From Symsagittifera roscoffensis (taxonomy: Eukaryota; Xenacoelomorpha; Acoela; Convolutidae), in the NCBI RefSeq assembly GCF_963678635.1, contig NC_087068.1, forward strand, positions 46,575,785 through 46,639,784: a DNA stretch of 64,000 bases, read 5' to 3'. Position numbers and translations under genes: made by a program. Shown piece after piece: positions 46,340 to 58,823 of the stretch (the first letter of the stretch is position 1; every line of letters begins with the position of its first letter). The notes beneath the pieces were generated by a model. The model saw only the letters and a program-made list of their open reading frames with translations, searched no databases and was not told the DNA's origin.

Positions 46340-49300
46340 TCATTTGATGATGGCGTGTTTTGTGTCTTTGAGGTGTTTAAAAAGACCGTTGCGAGAGGGC
46401 GCTTCGAACTTGCAGACTGCACACGTCAAACCACCTTCTGTATTGTTCGAATTGGAGACAAGGTCCTGCAACAAGACAATTTCTGTATATAATTTGATAG
46501 CTTAACTTTTATTTCTTCGAATCGCTTAGTCGAAAGAAAGCAGCCTGTATAGCAAACTTTTGTATTTTCGTTACTGATGAACAATTATAAACTAAATTTA
46601 GAAGCTATTGGTCCAGAATATTGTTGGTCATAACCCCGATGTTTAAAGAGCAACTCACCGGTTTATTTTTACTTTTCTTTTTCTTCTGTTTGGGTTTTCG
46701 TTCACCTGCTTGAGATTGTGACTGTTCATTTTTGATATGACCGTTTTTTGACTCAATTGTCTCGACTGTTTTGTCTCCATCGTCATCATTTTCGTCTAAT
46801 TCTGGAATTTTGGCGCCTTTCGACTTTTTGGAGTTTTTACCGTTGGAAGTATCCACACTCTCGGCAAAACTAAATTGACAACTTTACAAATATCTCAGAG
46901 CAATCAAAATAAAAATTAGAACAAGAGCTAATTAAAGACATACTGTTCGAAGTGCCTTTTTAGTAGTAAATTTTGACAGGGTAAACAGATGTTAAAAATT
47001 GGGCTATTACACTGGAGGTACACCCAACACTGAGCTCCTTAGTAAAAAAAATTGTAAGAATTTATATAAAAAAGAAAATAAACTGCCACCTGCCTTTTCT
47101 ACAGCATTCATTCAAAATCAAAAAAATGTTTTCAGCTTTCACTAAAACAATAGTCTAGATAATATTTATTTCTAAATTGACAAGAGTGAAACTCACCGAT
47201 GCAGAAACTCATCATCATTTGGACTATCACCGTGATCCTCGTTTTCATCCAAAGTTTCAGTCTGTTTTATTGGTCTGTCTGAATTTGCGCATGTTTTGAC
47301 AGTTGAGCTCTTCGCTACTTTCAACTCTTTTTCCATCTCAATTTTCGCCTTCTTCACAATATCTCTATGCTTCTTACTTCTCTCGTGACTTTCTTTTGCA
47401 TTCATAGTTTTGAAGTCTTTATTACAAAATAAACATTTGAGTTCATTTGGGTCGAATTCGTTTTCATCGCAACTAGATTCCGATTGGTTAGAATTTGCTC
47501 CATTTTCTTTTTCTGTTGACGTATTATTTACACCATCAGTTTCTGTGACATCATTTTCATCATCGTCATCAATTTCACTTTCAGAGATTTCTTCTAACTC
47601 GGCTGAATATTTTTCAACCATTTTCAAGTGCAGCTTCGAAGTTTGATGGTTCAAAAAACTGTTTTCATTTTTAAAAGATTTATCGCACAGTTCGCACATG
47701 TACGCGACTTCTTCTGCTTCGGAATCAGAAGTGTCATCTTCATGTGCAATTTTAGTAGCAGATGTTAACGCCTCCGCTTCTGTAGCTTTCGCACTAGCTG
47801 CCGCAGCTACGGATGCTTTGTATGCCTCTACACTTGCTTGTTGTTCCCTAAATACGTCATACTTTTCTCCGTGCGAAAGATTCAGTGAAACAAACCACCA
47901 TACAATCAATTTTCCAAAAAAAATAAGCACCCCCGTAAGCTTTTTTAGTTTTGCTCTCACTAATCGTTGATTGAGGAAGGCGAGCAATGCTTACTCACAA
48001 TGCATATCACTGACACGTAAGCTCGAGTAATAAACTCAACGCTGTCCTAGTTGTTCCGATCACTCTTGATAAGGGGGGGGGGGGGCTATGGCGTAGGGTC
48101 CGTTCTTTTAATTTTCCAGCTAATTTTGACAACCTCAAGTGTGGTATCACAATAAAACCCGATTGGTCATGGTGATTTGGATTCTGAAAAACCAAATAAG
48201 TCCCCTCAGTCTGATTTGTTTCGTTTTCTGGGATTATTGATTGACTTTTATGGCTCATTGACGAATTTAGTCTCCTCTGAATAGCTAAAAGTTCAAAAAA
48301 AAATCAGAAACGCTTTTAAATTTTTCTCTTATTTTTGAAATTAAAAAAAGTTGCTTGGTCAGATAATTCTACGCTGCTTCCACAGCAACCGACTACTTCT
48401 GTTGTTCCGACCATTTGAAAAAAGGGGAGGAATTTTGTATTCGGTGTGTGTTTTTTTTACCTTTTTTTCCACGCAAAATCAGGTACCACCAATAATCATC
48501 GGACTGGGTCGAGTGGTATATCATATTAAAGCCCTTTCAGTCGTGATTCGAACCAAATTTAAAAATTTACCAAAAAATTTCCCAGTGTCGAGAAAAATCG
48601 GGTTGAAATATTCGATTTTTCGCCTTAATTCGAGCGAACTAAGCAAGCGAGTAGGCTTACAACAGCTGAATTATGCCTGATTTACGACCTGAAAACTTGA
48701 TTTTGAGCAAGTAAAACTAGTTTTTGGAGTTTTTTTTAGCTTCACTTTGTTTCTCAGTTCCCAAAGTGAAGCTAAAAAACTCCAAAAACTAGTTTTACTT
48801 GCTTATCCTTTTATCACACCAAGCAGAAAAAACTACACAAATTTGGAAAGAAAAACTTTCGAAACCGTAGTTTTCTGAAGACAACATGGTCACAACATTC
48901 TGTGCTACTTGCATAGTAACCGGCTATCCTTTTTGTCATTTGGGTTTTTCGTTAAAAAAAATACGAAACGTGTCTACAAAAATTTTAAAAGCGAAAAACA
49001 TGAGTTTATGACACTAGTATAAGTTTTATTTTACCGTAAAGACCAAGTGCAAAGCCATGGACGACCTTAGTTTTAAGAAAACGGATTAGAAATCTAGTTT
49101 TTACTACCAGTAACCATAATTGTTCCCACTATTGAAATGGACAGGAACTTTGTAATCGGGTGCCTTTTAGTTTTTTTGTTTTTCCAGCCAAAATCAGGTA
49201 CCACCAATAATCATCGGACTCGGTCGAGTGATATATCATATTAAAACCCTTTCATTCGTTAATCGAACAAGAAAAAAATACAAAAAGGTGTTCCAGCGAC

Positions 49301-52300
49301 GAGACAACCGGTTAGAAATGTTTCATTTTTAGTCCAATATCGAGCGAGCACGCTTATATTAGGCTGTTTATAGAAAAAGGATAAGCCGGGAAACTTTTAT
49401 TCACAACCTGAAAAACTAATTTTACTCCAGTTACTTAAGTATTCCGGGTATATACTATTTCAAAAAAAAAATTTTTTCTGGTTATTTTTGCACAAAAAAA
49501 CGCTTCCAATTTGCCTATTTTTCTATGATTGTCAAATATGCTTAAGTTCTAGTTTTTCTTTCAAATCCTTGTATAACACATACACACCACGCACAAAAAA
49601 CTACATATATTTGAAAAAAAAACACTTTTTTGTAGTTTTTTTTTGAAGAATACGATTGGAACATTCTGTGCAATCCTTGCTTTGATTTGAAATCACTCGA
49701 AATCTCTGTGCTAAATACAAATCAATTCCTTTTCAAAAAATACAGTAATGAGGAACTAACTGAATTCTCTGATTCTGCCTCTCAATTTCCCGCTGTTTTC
49801 TTTCAGCTTCTCTCTTCTCATCGGCTATTCTTTTTTCTTCCTATAAATTAAAGAAACAACGTGACCTCTTTTTCGCCTAGACAAAGTTTGAAGCAAAACA
49901 ATGAAATTAATTACCAGATACTTTTTCACTCGCGGATCTCGTCTCTTCACTTTAGAAACTAGCATCTAAACATTATTGACATGATTAAATCAAACTTGGC
50001 ATTTAAATAACTTCCAAATTATTTCGTAGCAAAATAAATACGCATACAAATTCATTACAAATATCGAAACCTTCCGTTAATATTTTTAAAAATCTTCTGC
50101 GGTGCAGCAATATCGCATATATCGGTTCAGCAATTTTGCATGTAAGTTTGACAACCTAATTTAAATGAAAACCGGGAGAGTGAACTCGTTCAGAATCCAG
50201 ATCCACGTTTTGAAGGTAGAATTGAATTAGATATTACTTTTACAACAAATACAAACAACATACAATAACAGTACTTTGAATCACGCCACTGATCAAAGTG
50301 CAATATTTTCACAGACTGCGTTAAATGTCATGAGTTCACTTATGTAATGAATATTGACTCACTCGGACGTTCTCGTTCCACTCTTTTTTCGCAGCTGCTC
50401 TCAACTTCTTGTTTTCCTTCTCCATCAATTTGGCCACTTTGCCATTGGGTGCCTCTCTCGTGTTGAACTCCTCCTCCCAGACGAAACTGCGTCTGGTGGA
50501 GAAACACTCCCACCACAAATAGAATTCCCTCACCTGAACAAAAAACACATCTTTTTTGTTTTACCTCAAATAAAACAATATAATTTGCCGCTCAGTCTCA
50601 GAAAATTCTTGACTGATTAAAACACTTTTAGATAAGAATAGATGATACTAACAAACAACTAACACCATACATCTGTAAAAATTATCATATTAAGCAAGTC
50701 GTCAGCACCTGTATTATTATTATATTTAACATTGGCCCAACCAGCGGTCACAGCCAATCGTCGTCTGTCAGCTTATAAACTCCGCTTTTCATGGTTTCCA
50801 TCAGTTCATTACCGCAAGCTCCGTTCTTGCTCAGATAATTCGCAAGCATTCTCTCACTCCGACAATGGCGAAGTTCAGTAATGTCACCAGAACTCAGTGC
50901 GTCTTTGATCATAGAGATGTCAGTAATTATCCACGAATCATCGACCAGTTTAGTGATTCTCACAGCTTCGTACAGGTTCCTACAGTCCGTAAAAGCAAAG
51001 CAAGGTAAAATACTCATTCTCTGGCCAAATAACTGCACCAGAATCAATTTCGTGATGACAGATTTTACGTCTGTAACTCTAGCTTTCCGTACTTGCTTTG
51101 CTGCTCATGCTTTTGGCATAAAAACACAGGTCCGAACGGCTCGTAAAACTGATATTTGTAATTTTTCCAACCACCGACCGGAAAAGTGATTGCATATCTG
51201 CGCATGCTCATTTTCCAGTTGAGCGCTACTCAATTCTTGGAAATCGGATACCTCTAAGCTTTCTAAATAGTGATTCTGGTCCAAATTAATATCCTTAGCA
51301 ACCTGCTCGATATGCAGGCCAACATATCGAAAACCAAAATCGTTATCAATCCCAAATGCGAATATTGCCCTCAACGAAGAAAAAATAACACAGTTGGGTG
51401 TTAAAAACCGTAGACTCTACTGGTGTTTCAGACGCTTTATTAGTCGGTTCAAGCAGAACAGAATCTTTAATTGAATCGCAACTGACTTTAGGCAAACCAC
51501 TCGAAATTGGATTATTGAAATCATCACTCAATGCTTCTGTTAATGGGTCAGAGGTTACAGTTCTTGGTTCTTGATTGCTTTGAACATCAGAAACACGGTT
51601 TTGTGTAGCTGTTTTCTCGGTAGATGTTTCCGCAGGCTCGTTTCTTACGCCATAAACGTCGTCAGCCTTTGCTAACATAACATGGTCAGAATTTATTGTC
51701 AGAAATTTGTTTGCACGCACTGAATAAAGTAATTTACCGTCTTGTGAGTGTAATTTAACAAGACCTTCCCATTTACTTTCATTTTTGTAACAAATCCAGT
51801 CTCCCACGCTGATATCTCTAGCGCCTTTGAAAATACGTTGCTTCAGAGCGGATATGAGAGAACAGTCGGATTCTGACTCAATGATCAATATGCTGGGCCA
51901 GTGCTTTTGATACTGAGACCTCTTCGAGGCCCGGAGGACCCGCTGAGAGAAGTGTGAGCAACTTCGGATTCCGTCCACTAACTATTTGTGCAGGAGAGAA
52001 CCCGTTCACGTTCTGGAGAGTGTTTTAAGCGTTAATTCAGCAAGCTAATGCGACTTCTGCTTTCATATCCGGATCAGATGTTAACATTTAGATTATCATT
52101 CTGTCGACCACGGCATGATTACGCTCGTTGCACCCATTGGCATTCGGACTGTATGCTGCAATACAGGTCTGCTTGATTTGGAGGTATTCTGCAATAGACG
52201 TCAGTGAAGCGTCACATAGTCCATATACCGGCCATCTCAGTTGCCCTAGTATCCCTGGAAACCTCAGCTCCTTCGGTGGCTGAAGTGTGACGTTACGCTC

Positions 52301-55300
52301 AATAGGCGCAGATTGGAGAAATGCGCTTGTGACATCACTGGACTTGATCAACCAGTCGTTTTTCGCAGCTACTGCTAACAAAATTCGGATATTTCCTTTC
52401 CGCACAGTTGGGGAATCTTTCGCAAACAAGGAGGAGTCCTCAAGATCACCCCAAATTGTCAATTTGGCTTTGGTGATAACTTTGTCGTCTTGTAATTTTT
52501 CGTTGACAACCCAATGAAGGCCTAATCACGTCTGGCCAACGCTCGATGCTTCGTCGTAAACGTCAAATCTGTCAAAGTTAGCTAATTCAGCCTCTTTTGC
52601 TTCTTTGATCACGACAGTTCCATGAAGCCAGCGTGGAACATTGACCGAAAAGGTGTCAGTGCATGGTAGGTTTTCTTGTCTCTGTAGTTGGTTTACCAGC
52701 TCTAAATTCTCGGGAAGAACGTGACCTGTGCCATGATCAGCCAAATTCCACCAATAACGATTTACTCCGATTTTCTTACCCGCTCGACTCAGAACTTTGG
52801 CTGTGATGAATTTATCTGAATTTTCAAGTTTGAATCGGATCAAATCGCTCTTTTTCATATTTTATGCACTCAATGAAGAAAAATTAACATAGTTGAGTGT
52901 TGAAACCATAGACTCTACTGGTGTTTCAGGCGCTTTATTAGTCGGTTCAAGGAGAACGGAATCTTTAATTGAATCGCAACTGACTTTAGGCAAATCACTC
53001 GAACTTGGATTATCGAAATCATCACTCAATGCTTCTGTTAATGGGTCAGAGGTTACAGTTCTTGGTTCTCGATTGCTTTGAACATCAGAAACACGATTTT
53101 ATGTAGCTGTCTTCTCAGTAGATAATTCCACAGGCTCGTTTCTTACGCCAAAAAACGTCGTCAGCCTTTGCTAACATAACATGGTGAGAATTTATTGTCA
53201 GAAGTTTGTTTGCACGCACTGAATAAAGTAATTTACCGTCTTGAGAGTGTATTTTAACAAGACCTTCCCATATACTTGCATTTTTGTAATAAATCCAGTC
53301 TCCAACGCTGATATCTCCAGCCCCTTTGAAAATACGTTCCTTCAGAGCGGATATGAGAGAACAGTCGGATTCTGACTCAATGATCAATATGCTGGGCCAG
53401 TGCTTTTGATACTGAGACCTCTTCGAGGCCTGGAGGACCCGCTGAGAGAAGTGTGAGCAACTTCGGATTCCGTCCACTAACTATTTGTGCAGGAGAGAAC
53501 CCGTTTACGTTCTGGAGGGTGTTTTAAGCGTTAATTCAGCAAGCTAATGCAACTTCTGCTTTCATATCCGGATCAGATGTTAACATTTAGATTATCATTC
53601 TGTTGACCACGGCATGATTACGCTCGTTGCACCCATTGGCATTCCGACTGTATGCTGCAATAGAGGTCTGCTTGATTTGGAGGTATTCTGCAATAGACGT
53701 CAGTTCTTCATTGAGGAATTCTCGTCCTCTATCAGTATGGAGTGTTTTCACTGGTCCTGGATCGGCTTGGGATATCCAAAAACGCAAGAGGGCTTCACCA
53801 ACAGATACCGCAATCCTTATTGTTGATGAACATAGCCACGGTGAGCCTCGAAAACAGATCTACAGCATTAAGAATGTAGGCATATTTTCCTTCGCTGCCA
53901 TAAGCTTTCAGGTCCGAACTGACTTATTCGTTGAACTCAGTAGCACGAGGAAGGGCAATTTTTGGTTTCGGCTTCTTGTTAGCGTTAAGCAGACAACTCT
54001 CGCAATCACGAATTTTTTCAAGGAAACCCTTCGCCTCAGTACTCAATTTCCCAGCGTTTTTGAGCAGTCCCGTGAGTTTTTCGACTGATGCATGTCCAAA
54101 ATAGTGGTGTAGACGCCATATTTCTTTCTCCGTTTACTCTTTACTAGTTGCAACTAATTTAACTGCAGTTTCTGGTAATTGCTGCGGTGGAGGCGATATT
54201 TCTATGCTGAAATGGCCTGATGGCTCTTCTGACAAGTCCATTTCATTGCCGAAAAATGAAAACTTCCGCAGAACGACATCAATAACGGTGCATGCCAATT
54301 TCAAAGAAGAATTGCCAAGGAGAATTGTCAGATCCTCTTCGATGATTTGTTCTCAATTTGAGCAAACGGCCGCCAATGACGCACGGGAACTTCACGCTGT
54401 ATTTCGAGTGACGCACTTCTCCGCCTCCAAAGCGATAAACCCTCTGAGTATCATACACTTCGAAATTCTGCTTCTGATCATAACTCAAACACGAGAAAAA
54501 AATCACAAATCCATTTTCATTCCTCCTAGTTAGACAAGCACAACCTAGAATCATTCTGAAACTTTTTCCGGAAGTGAAGTAGCACGTCTCAGAAAAATTC
54601 CAAGAAACCAGGCAAAGTTAATCGGAATCCTGGAAACCTTCCATGTCAGGAATATTGACAGACATAAACAATCCAAGATCAGATCTAGCATCACTTGATA
54701 ACGAGGTGGTTTTGTAATCATTCCTCTGGTAACTTGAATTTTTGTAGTCGCCGTTTTTCTTGTATTGATCTGCCAAATGATAAACACGTGTGCACGTACA
54801 GGTGGTCGTGTTCTCACATTTACAAGCAAAACACTTTATCGGTTTTCCGTCTCTTCTAAGAGAATTCTTCTTTCCAAGATACTTCTTCCCCTGATCAGAA
54901 CGTTTTGTGGGTGAATGACTACATTTCAGTGGCTTCTTCCAGCCGTTTGCAACTAACGTAGTTTCCATTTGTTGACTGATATAAGTTGATTCCGTTTTGA
55001 TGACTTGCTGCGAATCCACCGAGCTATTATCAGTAAATACAGCAAGTTTTCCTTTTAACTTCTTCAAAGAGGCGTTCATCTGTTTGAGAAGTTTCCTCTG
55101 TACTTTACCAGTTTGATAGTCCACTCCGGTAAGAACGAGCTGTGTCTCTCTTTCATCTAACTGAGCTGCTTCCAGGAGCTCAAAAGAAAGCACGATATCT
55201 GGAAGTTCACAATCAGCATTTTTGCACTTGTAATAAAGTGTTTCCCACTCAGCAACGAATTCGTTCATTTGCTCACTTTTTGGGCGCTTTTTGGCTTTGA

Positions 55301-56701
55301 AAGCGACATATTTCCGATATGCATCACTGATATCGTCATCACCACAAATAGTACTCAGAAACTGAAGTTACAACTGGATTCCATCCTTGTTTTCAACAAA
55401 TTCGTCGCTGAGATTTGTATCGATCTTTTCTTTAATACGAGACGGATGATCTTGCAACATATAAATAATAGTTTCTGCCTGCAATTCGGCCTTGATTGAC
55501 GTCAATCTTGACCATCTCTCCAGATCTCGTTTGTATTCAGAAAAATTCTTGTTTTCTGAGATGAATGATGGTGATTCCAAACGCCTTGTCGCCATTCTGC
55601 AACCATTGACTGAATAAAATTTTTAGATAAGAATAGTTGATATTAACAATCTGTATTATTATTATAATTAACAATTCTAATTCACATATCATCTAAAAGC
55701 GTCTTCCAAACACTCCAGCAGTTTTAAATTCAGTTCAAAGCGCGTAGGATCAAGGATCTAGACTAAGCTTTGTTGAAATATTGCCCACTTTATAGCAGTA
55801 CATAAACTTTCGTGAGAAGTTTAGAAACAATCAGTACAACTCATACTTAGAAAATACAGCGATTACACGTATTAAGACCTAACTTTTTCAGAACTGTCAG
55901 ACGAAGTGCCAAAATCAGGTGGTTTCTGTGCCTCATCCACGTTGCGATTTTTCTGACTCTTCTTGTTCTGGTAGTCGCTTGAGTTCCTCGGAAATTTGGC
56001 CTCTTCTGTGCTAATTTCTTCGAATGCTTTCCGGTACACTGCATAGAAATCCTGAAATCAATTTTCGAGTGAAATGGACATCTCTTCATTGACTCGATAA
56101 AATCATCGGTAACTTATTGAAATCTTACGTCGTCAGCATCTCCAAACGTTTTGAAGCATTGTCGTCTGAAGTAATTCAAGAGTTTTTGAGTTAGCTTATC
56201 TTGGTAATCATCACCTGCAAACAGAACTTATGTCATCCTGCCATTTTAAAACTAAGTTAAATAAATTCTAAAATGCAACATCACCTCCATACAAAAGGAC
56301 TTCTCTGTGTCTGTCATACCATTCTCGTTCTTGTGGATCACTCAATACTTCATATGCCTCTTGAAGCTCCTGAAACAGCTTTTGAGCTTCTTCATTATCA
56401 GGGTTTTTGTCTGAAACAAGTTGAGGCACGACTTACATTCAAAAAAATGAATTTATATTTCAACGAAAATTAAAATTAAGCCTCTGATATCCACTTTTTT
56501 CTGACTAAGCAATTTTGAGACTGTGGTCTATTCTAGAACCTCTTTTTTCAGTATTTTTTACATCTTACCTGGATGCAACTTAAGAGCTAATTTTCTGTAC
56601 GACTTCTTCAGCTCATCATCAGTAGCTGTTTGTTCGACTTGAAGCAGTTCATAATAACATTTGGATGGCTGCATTGAAGACCCTACCATTATGCAGTTTC
56701 T
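46340..56701 (-). CDS. DNAJC21: DNAJC21-type J-domain and zinc-finger protein, 10 exons
   Basis: Homologues are cytosolic/nuclear J-proteins acting with Hsp70 in late 60S ribosome maturation. Exons (minus): 56569-56701 (ATG 56687-56689), 56285-56410, 56129-56214, 55884-56051, 50363-50533, 49915-49965, 49761-49840, 47197 to about 47861, 46659-46869, 46340-46465. All junctions have GT-AG and matching phase except exon 7 to 8, whose acceptor is unresolved. The J domain includes [20 protein letters not shown] and HPD, split across exons 1 and 2. Exon 5 reads [20 protein letters not shown] and MEKENKKLR as in DNAJC21. Exon 8 has two C-x2-C-x12-H-x5-H fingers ([16 protein letters not shown]); exon 9 is Lys/acid-rich; exon 10 has a third finger ([19 protein letters not shown]) and ends in TGA. 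Intron 4 holds a copia element, which intron removal should excise. Confidence 0.92.
48440..49760. repeat. Duplicated repeat blocks in DNAJC21 intron 7
   Basis: AAATCAGGTACCACCAATAA and the following ATCGGACT...TATATCATATTAAA recur at 48475 and 49190. ACATTCTGTGC at 48895 and 49660 recurs too. The block ACATTCTGTG..AACCGGCTATCC (48895-48930) is also present, inverted, at 36857 and 42539 in the tandem duplication, so it belongs to a dispersed family. Confidence 0.75.
48707..48802. repeat. Long near-perfect inverted repeat (foldback)
   Basis: Left arm 48707-48749 (GCAAGTAAAACTAGTTTTTG ...) and right arm 48762-48802 are reverse complements apart from a T-run length difference, with a 12-nt loop. 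It lies within DNAJC21 intron 7. Confidence 0.93.
50748..51374 (-). pseudogene. copia RT end and RNase H remnant
   Basis: [20 protein letters not shown] and [20 protein letters not shown] are the C-terminal RT connection and RNase H parts, in two frames. [20 protein letters not shown] matches the usual end of copia RNase H. Confidence 0.75.
51363..52206 (-). repeat. Duplicated copia integrase/linker segment, copy 1
   Basis: Matches 52862-53705 over about 843 bp, including the [15 protein letters not shown] frame in both. It lies where the RT core should be. Confidence 0.9.
52210..52462 (-). pseudogene. copia RT N-terminal fragment
   Basis: [20 protein letters not shown] and [14 protein letters not shown] are the start of a copia RT. 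Immediately after GLCDAS the sequence switches to the duplicated integrase segment, so the catalytic YxDD part is absent. Confidence 0.8.
52862..53705 (-). repeat. Duplicated copia integrase/linker segment, copy 2
   Basis: This copy is in the expected position between integrase and RT. See 51363-52206. Confidence 0.9.
53587..53787 (-). pseudogene. copia integrase core fragment
   Basis: Contains [20 protein letters not shown] and [17 protein letters not shown], the second Asp and the Glu of a copia integrase core. Its second half belongs to the segment duplicated at 52088-52210. Confidence 0.8.
54279..54554 (-). pseudogene. copia protease-region fragment
   Basis: An open piece with [20 protein letters not shown], which resembles the flap region of copia-type proteases of this group. 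The catalytic Asp segment is not in this frame and the C-terminal end is shifted. Confidence 0.5.
54618..55595 (-). pseudogene. gag: copia gag, broken by one in-frame TAA
   Basis: The ATG at 55593 opens [20 protein letters not shown]; the frame continues past TAA at 55368-55370 to 54618. It has [20 protein letters not shown] and a Cys-rich box (CFACKC ... [14 protein letters not shown]) in place of a classical CCHC knuckle. The Cys box is likely the nucleic-acid-binding part. Confidence 0.75.
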
Positions 56702-56712
56702 CTAAAAAGGAG
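56687..56712 (-). promoter_or_regulatory. Splice acceptor 12 nt upstream of DNAJC21 ATG
   Basis: The minus strand reads TCTCCTTTTTAG|AGAAACTGCATA then ATG; AG ends at 56702. Together with the SEC23 site this is the second gene with an acceptor very close to the start. Confidence 0.5.
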
Positions 56713-56802
56713 AGAAATGTTTCGTTCGGATGATTAATACAAACCTCAGCAACAAACATGTGCCATTTTAAAGTGCTATTCAACTTTTTTTCTTTACTAA
56801 AA

Positions 56803-57121
56803 TAATCAGAGGGTCGAAAGTATCATAGTGACCGATGTTACAGTCAGGAGTCCCTTCATCACATTATCCAGTCAAAATCCTCGGAATTTTTTAGATAAGG
56901 AAATGATAATGATAAAAGGAGATGACTAGTGTTGATGTGTTTCTAATTAAACTCGATACGGTAATCAGAAGGTCAAAAGTATCATAGTAACCGAGGTTAC
57001 AGTCATGAGTCCCTTCATCATGTATTCCAGTCAAAATCCTTGGAATTTTCTAGATATGGAAGTGATAATGATAAAAGAAGATGTCAAGTGTTTAAGTCCT
57101 TTTCATTTAAAATCGATACGG
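56803..57121. repeat. Two direct repeats of about 160 bp
   Basis: Unit 1 56803-56961 and unit 2 56962-57121 share AGTATCATAGT, GAGTCCCTTCATCA, CCAGTCAAAATCCT and CGATACGG. They lie between the LINE end and the DNAJC21 start; they may be the 3' tail of the LINE. Confidence 0.85.
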
Positions 57122-57179
57122 GTTACGCTTCTTCAATAAGAACACGCAACTCGACACGAGATAATATAATATACAAGTG

Positions 57180-58739
57180 TTACAAGTAAAAAATTTCGTC
57201 GAAAGTTATTTTGTCATTTATTGTTCCGAGTACGCAAGCGGCGTTCGCAATCTGTATTGCCAGGGAGATTCTCTGTTTTAAAAAGCTGCCTGCTCTGGGT
57301 TCCTCAGTGCATATGCTTAGGTTCTTACAAAGCTTGCTCAAAAAAACTTCTGCGCTGGGGCCGGCCGCGCCCTGAATTTCAAAAGCTAGCGGTTGAAAAA
57401 GATATCCATCATTTACAAGATCTTTATATTTGTCAATTTTTCGCTCTTCCGCTTCAGCGGCAGCCGTACCAGGGTTACAAACAGACCCGGCATTAATCCT
57501 ACAAGGAGCTAAGGAGTCTACTACCGTTACATCCCACAAGAGCTGCTTACCATCAGCCCATGGAACGAGCGTCAAACCGTCTGGTCGCTTCTGATCGGTC
57601 CTGTAGAGGTGTCGTTGTTCTAAAACAGACGGAATGTGAGTAGATGATAGACTCTGCTTTATAAGGGCATTCAGGTTTGAATGCCTAGAGAATCTCCCTG
57701 CACTTTTGAGGCAAGAAAGACCATGCCAACCATCCTCGGTAACGTCTTTTCCGCACACGCATTTATGCCGTTCGCATATTTTTGATCCTAATCGAAGTCC
57801 TATCGCAATTCTGAGTTGTTGGTTCGACAGTTTCAACCTTAAATTTTTGCAGGGGATGACGTTCAACCATTGGGATCCAAATCTATCTTGGAACGCGTTG
57901 AACCTTTTCACGTCCGTTGGTTCGAGTCGTAAAATCAAGTCTGCAATTTCGCTGTCAAAAATTGGCTCCGTCCAATTTTTTTGGATTTCATTTTCCGGAG
58001 CCATTTCAATTTTTCCAAGGTCAAACCACCGTTTAAGCGCATCATCATAGGTTCCATCCACATGCTCCAAACCAAAGATTTCGCTCAAGGCATCTTTCGC
58101 TCCTACTGCTGAGGCTAAGAAAGCGGGTAAAGCGAGTAGACGAGCGGAAGAAACGCCCAAGCCACCTTTGGCTGCCGGGAGAACTGCTTGTAAAAACTGG
58201 TTATCATCCATTTTCACGTTAGTGACCTTGCATAACGAATTTCTTAGTAATTTATCGTAGCGTTCCAAAAAATCATTTTGCAAAAAACAAGGGCTCGTAC
58301 GCAAAAAATATAGGAGTTTTGGCATGCTAAAGCAATTTTTCAGGAGGTAAAAACCATAATGGGCGTCTAGTTTGTCAATGACATCCGAGATTTTTTCAAG
58401 CTCCCTAATTTTTTCGTCGAGTAATTCTTTTCGGCAAAGTTCGCCGATTGGAGATCCTAAAATGAGGTGTTCTTCTTTTGTTTTTATTTTTATTTTGGGG
58501 CATATTTTTCGAAATTGTGTTAAAATTGAATTATACTGTGTACTAGTAGTCGGTCCCAAAAAACAAAGTTCACTCTTCTCAGTGTTTAAGCTCAGGCCGT
58601 AAATTTGTTCCGATTTCAGGATGTTTTTAAGGTCCCGGAGTACTACCTTATAGTCGTCGGCTAAATTCCCATCATCTAAATACCAGATGTTAATTTTCGA
58701 CTCCAACTGTTTGACTAGTGTATGAGGCTTCAGGATCAC
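57180..58739 (-). pseudogene. LINE RT second part and restriction-like endonuclease
   Basis: The catalytic motif WYLDDGNLA lies at residues 19-27, followed by a thumb/connection region. The C-terminal part has a CCHC-type knuckle (CVCGKDVTEDGWHGLSC), an RH pair, then RPDGLTLVPW and LLWDVTV, the PD...D arrangement of PD-(D/E)XK restriction-like endonucleases. The C-terminal position of the nuclease resembles R2/NeSL-type elements. The stop is at 57180. Exact clade not determined. Confidence 0.8.
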
Positions 58740-58823
58740 CTTGCTGAGTTCCGTCTTCTGACATTATGACAGAGCTTCCGTAAAAAAAGGTAACTAGGTT
58801 TAGCATACGCGCAATGGGTGTAA

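Larger units (their letters stand above)
50605..55678 (-). mobile_element. Ty1/copia-like element in DNAJC21 intron 4, rearranged
   Basis: The element is 50610-55673 on the minus strand, the same orientation as the gene. 3' LTR 50610-50731 (122 bp) and 5' LTR 55607-55673 (67 bp, internally deleted) both start TGTTAA and end TCAGTCA. The target duplication is a perfect ATTCT on the plus strand at 50605-50609 and 55674-55678. The gag ATG (55593-55595) is only 11 nt from the 5' LTR. Inside are gag, protease-like, integrase, linker, the start of RT, then a second copy of the integrase/linker segment, then the RNase H end. Numerous stops; the RT core is missing. Confidence 0.92.

Noticed and set aside
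46183-46422. 79-codon minus-strand frame after DNAJC21
   Set aside because: Overlaps the last exon in another frame and its 3'UTR; no support.
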